Of a stretch of DNA of 64,000 nt, positions 56,436 to 64,000 are shown piece after piece. A model generated the notes under the pieces. It did not search any database and was not told where the DNA came from. It saw nothing but the letters and a program-made list of their open reading frames with translations. The first letter of the stretch is position 1; each line of letters opens with the position of its first letter. The position numbers and the translations under genes were made by a program. Origin of the DNA: Orychophragmus violaceus (Eukaryota > Streptophyta > Magnoliopsida > Brassicales > Brassicaceae); the NCBI GenBank assembly GCA_030180135.1, contig CM058231.1:54942235-55006234 (forward strand), in the 5' to 3' direction.

Positions 56436-59060
56436 TTAGACTCCCGGTGGTTTCGACAGAGGCTGTAAGTGCCTCTGTGAAAGCCTCCTCATCCATGGTG
56501 GAGAGTAAGCAGTGTCAGCGTGAGATCGTCCAAGGAAATAAGGAATGGGATGTTCTCCTGCATTCATAGCAATGAAGTTAGTAGAACTGAGCTTTGAAGG
56601 TGCATACTTCTGCTTTGGTGGAGCCTTGACATTTGGAGCTTTCTGCGTATAAGCAATTGCAAGCTCTGAAAATGTTAGAGTGGAATCTTGAGAAACCACC
56701 ATCTTCTATTCTCCAGGATCAGAAACTGAAGCCTCACTAGTCTGAGCTTCTTGCTCCAGCTCAATGCTAAAGGCTTGACCGTAAATAACTGACCTTCGCA
56801 GGTCATCAATCTTGAAGTGCCAAGGCTTATCTCCCCGGTGGAGATCAATCATACTATGCCTCACATCAATCATCGCTCCAGCAGTAGCTAAGAAGGATCT
56901 TCCCAGTATCAGAGGATGATCCCGTTAACTATCGTACTTCAGCACAACAAAGTCAGTTGGGACTAAGTAGTTCCCAAATCTAACAGGGACGTCCTCAAGC
57001 ACTCCTTCTGGAATCCTCCTTGATTGATCAACTAGGATTAGAGAGATCCTAATGGTTGGGAAATCTGTCATCCCCAATCTCTCTGCCACAGAGTATGGCA
57101 TGAGATTTCCAGCAGCCCCTAAATCACATAAGGAGCGCTCGAAGCTATCCCCAAAGATGGAACAATCCAGCACAAATACACCAGGGCCTGGTAGCTTCTT
57201 CGGGAATATGATTAAACAACACGTCACTGACTCATTTAGGAAGTACTACCACCCATTCTTTCAAATCCTCGTCTATGGGCATCATCTTCTCCATGTATCT
57301 CTGTAGACAAGGATGATAGGGCAAAACATCAGCTTGTGGATCCTTTTTCAACTTCTTATCCATCACTTCCAGGCATCTGACTTAATCAAGCTTTTGTTTA
57401 GACTTCATAACCACCCTAGGGAAGGGTATTGCAGGCTTGTAGACCTTCTCTTCAGTAGTGCCACAAGATGTTGGTGAAGTTTGACCTTCTCGCTCAGAGT
57501 GTCGACCGACGTTGGACTGATGTCGGTCAACATTAGCCGACTCTCCATCGATGTCGGCTCCATAATCGATCATAGTCGATTTCCGTTCGTTGTGAGGACT
57601 CGAAATCACTGTTGAATATGGGTGTCGGCCGACGTCAAGAGCAGTGTCGGTCGACGTTGAGATTGCAGCTTCGGATTTTTGACTATCTTCAACAATTTCA
57701 GCTGTCTTAACCTCAAATCCTTCTCCTTGATCCAGCCCATCCTCAACCTGAACTGACCAAGCGTTTTTGTGGGTGTTCTGAACATTCTTCCCATTAACTG
57801 AACTTGAAATCTGGTTAACTGAACTTGAAATCTGGTTCAAGGATTCAAACTTCCCATTCAGATCAATGTAGACAACATCTAACTTCTTGTTGAAATCCAC
57901 AGCAGTCTTCGTCTGACCCTCTAGCAACTGCTCCATCTTAGCGTCCAACTTACTCTCATGAGCGCTAGTATCAGGAGGTGACTGATAGGAAGATGATCCA
58001 TAGGTTCTCTGATAAGAGATGTTCTGCTGAAAAGGCTTTTGGTAACAAGCATTCTGACCATATCTAGAAGAGTTTTGATTGCTTGTGAAAGCACTCTTCT
58101 GTCCACCAATGAAGAACTTGTTGCTTTGCTGATTTCCAAACCGGTTTCCTTGAAATCCAGAACCACTAATGTAGTTAACATCTTCCTCTGTGCAGCCTTC
58201 TTCAGGTTCAAACTCTTCAACCTCTTGAGCAAAATGGACATGCTTCTTTCCAGTCAACAAGCTGTGAACAGTATCCAGCTTGTTCTTCATCTCAGCTATC
58301 TGTAGATGATCAACTTTTCCACCAGACTCTTTCCTCCTCTGATCTGCAGTCTTAGTATTGTTGCTGCTCACCAAGTTCTCAATCAATATCCTGGCTTGCT
58401 CAGGAGTCTTTGTTTTGAAGTTACCACTGCTGGCAGCATCTAACGCAGACTGGTACCAGAGATCCACACCTCTGAAGAAAATGCTCAGCAGCTGAACTTC
58501 AGAGAGTCCATGATGAGGACAGTCTCGTTAGTACATCTTAAACCTTACCCAAGCAGACTTAAGTGGCTCTTTAGGTCCTTGAGTGAATGTCAGAAGGTCC
58601 TGTCTGAGCTGATCTGAGCGAGCATCATCATAGAAATGCCGCAAGAACTCTCTCTTCACCGTATCCCAAGTAGTTAACTTCCCAGGTGGAAGTTGCTTAA
58701 GCCAAGCTGCAGCCTCTCCAGCAAGAGAATATGGGAAAAGCTTGAGGAAAAGGAAGTCATAACCCACTCCATTGTGCTTCATCCCAGTGACGAAGGCTTC
58801 AAAATCCTGAATGTGGTACATGGGTTGCTCATGCGGAAGACCATGGAAAGGATGCTGCCTCAGAAGTGCATAGTAGGCAGTCTTGCACTCAAACTCGTTC
58901 CTCTCGAAAGGAGGAGGTACAATTGCTGATCTATTAGCATAAAACTCATCGTGTCGGTTGTAGTCAGCAAGAGTCCTCTCAGCAGCAGGAGGATTAGGTG
59001 GCTGTCCATTAGCTCCAGGATGAGCAACTTGCCTCTCACCTTGAGGCTGCTCATGTTCAA
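56436..59060 (-). pseudogene. Athila E gag-protease, N-terminally deleted
   Basis: Gag domain at about 59055-58530 (FEAFVTGMKHNGVGYDFL, GEAAAWLKQLPPGKLTTW, REFLRHFYDDARSD). A Gly/Asn/Gln linker and coiled-coil-like part occupy 58467-57780, and an acidic linker with two paired palindromic sites lies at 57498-57662. The protease at about 57227-56850 has DLGAAGNLMPYSVAERLGM. The conserved tail AYSPPWMRRLSQRHLQ ends at 56436. Stops and frameshifts occur near 58528, 57385, 57240, 56925 and 56703. The 5' end is lost by the GTTCAA deletion. Confidence 0.85.
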
Positions 59061-59965
59061 GAACTAGAAACACAATGCTAAACAATCCAACTCTCGCTGA
59101 GATTATTTCTATATCTAGCAACCTAGCGACCCAAATCTCTTTGTGATCCTAGAGTTCTAAACAAGCATTAGGAACAGGTTCTTTGGTTCACAATTCTCCT
59201 AAACTAAATCTCTTTGTATCTAGTCAAATTGCTCACACTAAGTTTATTCAGATTATAACTCACACTCTCGTGCTAAGTTAATTATCTCAGATCTAAATCC
59301 TAGGTGATCAGTCCATAATTCAGTATTAAGTGCAACTACGGTGATGAACGAATAGATTTAGAATCCTAGTCAATCAGTTATCTAAACATGCATAAAACCT
59401 TATGAGAATTCCTAAATCTAACTAGGCTACTACTCAGACATATTACCAGATAAACAACACATCATTGAATAGAAAACCAAAGACTGAATAGATAGATAAA
59501 AAAGGGGTTCGAAATCCTTCTCTCAAAGGTTACAAGTAGCAAGAACAGCCCCCCTTGACACCAAATCTCTCAATCTTCAAAGCAAGAACAAAGTAAGAAC
59601 ATGATAATGATACTGAGTCTGAAAAACCTAATTAAAACACAAAACACGTTTTGGGGCTAGATTAGAATTAGGGAAAGCTTCTGGGAAACTTTGCAATTCT
59701 TCAAAAGATGTCTTCAACTCAGCGTATAAGTCCTGTCGCCCTCAATGTCGACCAACACTAAGGTAATGTCGGTCGACATCCAATCGTGGTGGAGACTCCA
59801 ACTTCAGCTCATTGCACAGATCGCCAGAAACGTCCTATAATCCCAATCTTTGCTCCACACGCAAGCCTACCTGTAGAAGACTCAATAGACTCGAAAAACC
59901 AGGTTAAAGACTCAATATATACAACTATATCATGGTTGAAAACCTAGAAAAACTATTATATATCA
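59061..59965 (-). mobile_element. Athila E 5' LTR, truncated (LTR F)
   Basis: The sequence corresponds to LTR B from 12190 onward. The first 270 bp of the LTR (plus-strand orientation), the primer site, leader and gag start are missing. A paired site lies at 59743-59779. It ends TATATCA and is followed by the TSD CTGGG. Confidence 0.87.
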
Positions 59966-61590
59966 CTGGGTAAGTTTGTGTTGTAGGTACCTATTCCGGT
60001 ATAGGACCAGGTAGGTCGGGATGAGTTAGTGAATGATGATAGGACTTGCGGGATAGACTAGATACTGAATTTGGTTTAATATTACAATTAGAAATTATCT
60101 ATGTGTGGAATAGTACATTCCCAGTGAGTCTTATTGTTTAATTATTAATGTTATTAGAACGGTAGGGTGTGTTAGATCCCGCAAGTCTAGCGTGTTCTGG
60201 TACTTCCTTCGCAATTTGATCCTCGGGAGATTCTAATCATTTCATGATGTAAGATCGGAGGTGGGTGGTCGAGTGGTCGAGAGGGATCGATCGACGCGAT
60301 GCGGAATCGATCGACACCGGGTGGACGATGGGACAAAGGAGCTGGTCGAATACGCTCTCTCCTTAGTCAATGGGTGATGGTGGATGATTCGAACAGCACA
60401 GAGACAGGAATACTTTGAGTACCTCACGCACACAAGTAAGAAGACAATAGGATCAATTGTTCATGGAGAATCAACGCAAGAACCAAGAGATCGGCCACTA
60501 GACAATACTAGGGTTTTCTTTTCATAAACTTACTTGATCTTATTAGCAACGAAAAGAATGGCTTAAATAGCCAATAATTTAGGTTACAAGTGGGCCAAAA
60601 AGGCCCTGGTCGAAATCATAAAAGAAAAGAAAAGAAGGTTGGATGGGCCATATTCTCCTTCTCTTGTATCGGGTTTTGGTTTACCTCATTAAAAACCTTA
60701 GTGGGAAAACCCGATTGGGATAAAACTACACTTAAGGGAAAAGAGTATAAACCTCAGCCCAAGGAGATGTTGCACGTGCTACTGGTCTCCAAACATAGTT
60801 CTGGAGTTCACTAAATCCGTGAGCTTCCAAATAAGGCAGGTCCAACAACCTTCGGGTTTGATCTTGCATATCTTCTTCGTACGAGACTGTAATGGTGTGA
60901 TTCCAACTCTCATGCATTCCCTGATGAAACAAGAATCCAGACCAAGTTACTTTACTCCTTTATTAATCCTGGTTCGCCCTGAGCACTCCAAAATGTGCAA
61001 GTCGGTCTTTAGCGGTTCCCTAAAAATCACCTGTCTTGAAACGAGCATAACTTCTTCATAGAAAATGGTCTTAATGTGATTCTACTTCGTGAAGATTCCT
61101 TGGTGAGTCAGGTTTCCATAAAAGATTGATTTGAAGCTTGAATCTTCATGGTCCGGTCGCACTACTCTCTTGAATGCACCTATATCCGCAGACAGGGCTA
61201 AATGGACAGCTTCTAGACATACTCCAAGATTAGCTCGAACCAAGGCTGATTCCTTCTGACCAAACTCTTCCAAATAGCATACATTCTTGTGGATATCAGG
61301 TCTGGTACGATCAGTTCGAACCAATTCTCCTATGGACATCTTCCAGGACTCGGCTTGGGCTCCGGGTGGACAGTTGTCGACTATCTCCAAATGGGATCAT
61401 TCCAATTGGGTTCTGGAATGATCATTACTCCTAAAACATGTTGTTGGCTGATGAATCCTCAATACCACGTCATTTGGCCTTGTAGAACATGCATTGGCCT
61501 TCTTAACCTCCTCAGGTACGTTCTGCAAGGTCGGGAACAACTCGACCAGCCTCATGGTCGATATCGTTACGTACCGCTCATTCGGGCTGG
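59966..61590 (-). mobile_element. chromovirus-like 3' LTR, copy 2
   Basis: Similar to 13086-14493 and interrupted on its left by Athila E. It contains the ACCTCATTAAAAACCTT block at about 60684-60746 and a paired CGATCG site at 60284-60315 (cores 60288/60308), of which only the first core survives in copy 1. No intact gene. It is assigned as LTR because gypsy polyprotein C-terminal sequence ends just to its right. Confidence 0.55.
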
Positions 61591-61945
61591 TTTTGGATGA
61601 TACGATGTCCTCATCATACCCTCTCTCTTGAAAAGGATTCGACCTCGAATGTGCATAACCTGCACTAAGAGTAAGCAAGTTAGCTTTCATGCAGTTTTTT
61701 GAGTCCATGGCCTTACCTAGATGGATCCGTGGTTTGTGGGTGTAAGGGCTTTCAGGCTGTGCTCCTATGAGTAGGTGACTCAGTATCACGCCTCTTCTCT
61801 GGCCTGGGAGGCATGGAAAGCTTTCTTCACCATCATCTCCTTTGGCCTCGTCCAAGTAGAATCCAAGGTCGGGTTGTACTTCTTTTCGGTACGTCCCTTT
61901 GGTTCCAGCAACAATATTGACACCTTTGGCAAGAAACAAGTGCAT
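61591..61945 (-). pseudogene. possible chromovirus polyprotein C-terminus
   Basis: In the minus strand the stretch HSRSNPFQERGYDED at about 61615-61660 resembles the RTNPFQEGG-type ending seen in plant gypsy polyproteins just before the 3' LTR. The surrounding 182-codon ORF (61397-61945) continues into the presumed LTR and shows no domain, so its length is probably fortuitous. Confidence 0.4.
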
Positions 61946-62540
61946 TAGGTGTTCTTTAGGAGATGATAAACGAGCTGAGCCTAAATTATGATTAAGGTCT
62001 ACTCGTGGGTCTAAATCATGTTTTGATTCCTTTCAAGTTCATCAGATCTTTTAGTACTTCTGTGGAATCAGTAGATATGAACTTTGTTAGAGAAAGACTT
62101 ACATGATTAACACTCTTAGCTGTGTTTGGGTCGGGCGGTTCCACTTTTTTCTCGGTCTCTCCTCCGGTCTGTTGGTTCGTGCGGTCCATTGGACTCTCTA
62201 TCATTCTTGCGTCCTTCTCAACACTTTTGGGCAATCCCAAGTGCATTAATACATCACATCGCTTGGTTTATTATTGTTGCATTGATTGTTTCGCTAGGTT
62301 ACTAGATGGTAAAACCTTGATCATTAATTAGTCATTTGAAGGGATTGATTGGTTAGGGTGTTAGTCGTTGTATTAATCATTTTTGATTATCGACCTTGTG
62401 TTAGATGGAATGATAAGTTATTGGTTAGCAATTTAGTTGAAGGATTGATTAGGAAACTGTTTAGTTAAAAATAAGTTCGGAATTGAGAATTGGTTAGGTT
62501 AAGATTAGAACGTCTAACCATTCTAGTGTGGAACACGAGA
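61946..62540. other. no gene recognised
   Basis: A short minus-strand ORF (62016-62246) has no recognisable family. The sequence is presumably TE-derived but I cannot assign it. Confidence 0.35.
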
Positions 62541-63330
62541 CAGAACTCGAACCCCGAAGATCAAGATTGTAATTTTGGGTCAGTATGGCATTTTGACCCG
62601 AGTTAACTAAAAAATGCAAGTCAGTGTGGTTTCAGAAAAGAATTTTGAGTATCAGAGAAAGTTAGAGATCAGATTAGAAGCATCAATTCAAGTAGAACGG
62701 TTTGGGATTGAGTAATCATTGCAAGAACAAATCTTTCTTGGAATTGGCAATTCTATTTCTGATAGAAATATTCGAGAGACGATTTGTGCAGAGTATCAGA
62801 TTGGCGCAATTTTTTTTGGAATCAGCCATAAACCAGTCAAATGGAGGAGGAATTTTTATTTCAAAAGTTGCAGACTTACATGATTTTGCTTCTGAATTTG
62901 AGGTTTAATCTAACGGAGAATTCATGGGGCCAGATTCCTCTTAGAAGGGTAGAATGTATTGTCCCGTCTTGTATTATGTCAACGTGCATTTTTTAATTCA
63001 AAGAAATCTCACTGGAGGGCATTTCGATAGTTTTGGAAGTAAATGGGTATTTTGGTAATTTCCGTAAAAATGGAGCCGTGAAGCTATGACGGGCCAATTA
63101 ATCTTCTTTTTATTTAAAAATATTACTTATAAGACGGTAAAAACTGAAATCAGATTTTAAAAAGGTCTTACGGACTATAGGGAATGGAAACCGACAAAAC
63201 TTAGAAAGAGATGAAAAACACCTTTTGGCGTTTCGGGAGCTATGGAATGGATAAACAAATCAAATAATTTAAGGAGAGTCATTTTTAAAGATCCCGGAAA
63301 ATAAAAATGAGGTTTGAAGATGTTTCAGAA
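62541..63330 (+). other. possible chromovirus 3' end and LTR start, plus strand
   Basis: Around 62905-62975 the plus strand shows an acidic or polar ending, a purine-rich AGAAGGGTAGAATG and then TTGTCCCGTC. That is similar in layout to the end of gypsy polyproteins followed by polypurine tract and LTR. No domain is visible upstream, so this is a tentative call. Confidence 0.28.
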
Positions 63331-64000
63331 AATTTTCGAAGTGTCGTAAAAATGTGATACAAGCTTTGGATGTCAAGGCTTGTATGATCTTAGACTCAAG
63401 GCTTCTGTTCTGATCAGATGGTTGATTCAATGGTTGATCTAATCACATAAGGAACTGATAGATGAATGGAATGATGGAGAAGAGTTGTTGAATGAATCCA
63501 CACTCAACCACAAATAGAATAGCCCGAATCCACAAACTACTAAACTCGCCAATCACACAAGCAATGTGAATCCACACTTAACTTGAAATGACAATACACA
63601 AAGACAATTCTTTGTATAAACAAACAAGAAATGTTTTACTGAATAATTCTTTAAATCAAGGGTGTTATTACAATGGTCAGTGACAAGATAGTATAAAGGG
63701 TCGTCCATGACTCTATCCTAACGTCTATATTGCTGGAAATGAAAACAAAAATACTCATAATGCAAAGAATTAATGATAGAAGCCATATTGACACAATATA
63801 GCCGTTGGAATGAATTTGGGGAAAGTGGTCTGAACTTCCTTGTAGCGTGACATCTTCTCAGTATGTCCATGATTAATGAGCATCTCCATGAAGATATAAT
63901 TGTAGGATTATGTGTGTTCATTGGTGTAATTGTCAGATTACAACCTAACATAATCAACTAGGATCTAGGTGATTTGCAGTTGAATCATAAACCATATCAG
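63331..64000. other. unresolved repeat-like sequence, possible solo LTR
   Basis: A segment from TGTGATACAAGC (63353) to CAACCTAACA (63950) has LTR-like TG/CA ends, but no target duplication or primer site supports it. An inverted repeat ATACAAGC/GCTTGTAT lies near 63357-63388. No gene is seen. Confidence 0.25.

Larger units (their letters stand above)
46323..59965 (-). mobile_element. Athila E, non-autonomous gag-PR-ORF1 element with nested copia
   Basis: A complete insertion flanked by CTGGG at 46318-46322 and 59966-59970. Order on the minus strand: damaged 5' LTR (59965-59061), gag-PR (59060-56436), spacer with hairpin element, ORF1 (55950-54430), 3' UTR, and 3' LTR (53099-46323) interrupted by a copia element. 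Between the protease and ORF1 there are only about 480 bp, so no RT, RNase H or integrase. The 5' LTR start, primer site and gag N-terminus were removed by a deletion with GTTCAA microhomology. Confidence 0.9.

Noticed and set aside
61397..61945. 182-codon ORF as a host gene
   Set aside because: It spans a gypsy-like polyprotein ending and presumed LTR sequence, and shows no recognisable domain.

Overview
The window looks like plant nuclear heterochromatin, most likely pericentromeric DNA from a Brassicaceae relative of Arabidopsis or Brassica. It consists almost entirely of nested, truncated and duplicated transposable elements. The recognisable families are Athila-type Ty3/gypsy with a tRNA-Asp primer-binding site, a Tat-like Ty3/gypsy with a TGGCGCC-type site, a chromovirus-like Ty3/gypsy, several Ty1/copia with an initiator-Met primer site, and two copies of a Mutator-like element (MULE) with a ULP1-type protease (Kaonashi-like). 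I found no convincing host gene, rRNA, tRNA or CRISPR array.

Layout: 1-2544 is the 5' end of an Athila element (A, minus strand). 2545-4783 is the gag and LTR of a Tat-like element that cuts into MULE copy 1 (4784-~9822). 9824-13085 is Athila B (gag plus 5' LTR), followed by chromovirus LTR, PR and gag fragments to 15797. 15811-17648 is the 3' end of Athila C, in whose 3' UTR Athila D (17649-31740) begins. D is split by a copia element with identical LTRs (21378-28603). D is fused without LTRs to Athila G (31741-~35838), which is joined to a second Tat-like gag/LTR (to 38537) and MULE copy 2 (38538-41956). Copia pieces, an exact 438-bp tandem duplication and another copia 5' end fill 41957-46115. 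Athila E (46323-59965, TSD CTGGG) sits inside a chromovirus LTR and carries a nearly complete copia (47065-52663, TSD GGTTA) in its own 3' LTR. Chromovirus remains run to about 61.9 kb; the last 2 kb is unresolved repeat-like DNA.

The order Tat gag/LTR - MULE - Athila - chromovirus LTR occurs twice (2.5-14.5 kb and 35.8-61.4 kb), with closely matching paralogous segments. A TE cluster was apparently duplicated in tandem and then rearranged differently in each copy.

The Athila elements D, G and E share one plan: LTR, gag-protease ORF with a conserved C-terminal tail, a spacer, then the Athila ORF1 (env position), 3' UTR and LTR. None has reverse transcriptase, RNase H or integrase, so this looks like a non-autonomous family. 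Three signals are not explained by the annotation. (1) About 30 paired CGATCG/CGACCG palindromic sites lie at matching places in these elements, with cores 20-23 bp apart (usually 21, two helical turns). (2) A conserved two-hairpin element with compensatory changes lies between gag-PR and ORF1. (3) The non-coding parts of the MULE carry arrays of CAGAC and GTCTG half-sites alternating every 15 bp. All counts were made by eye.
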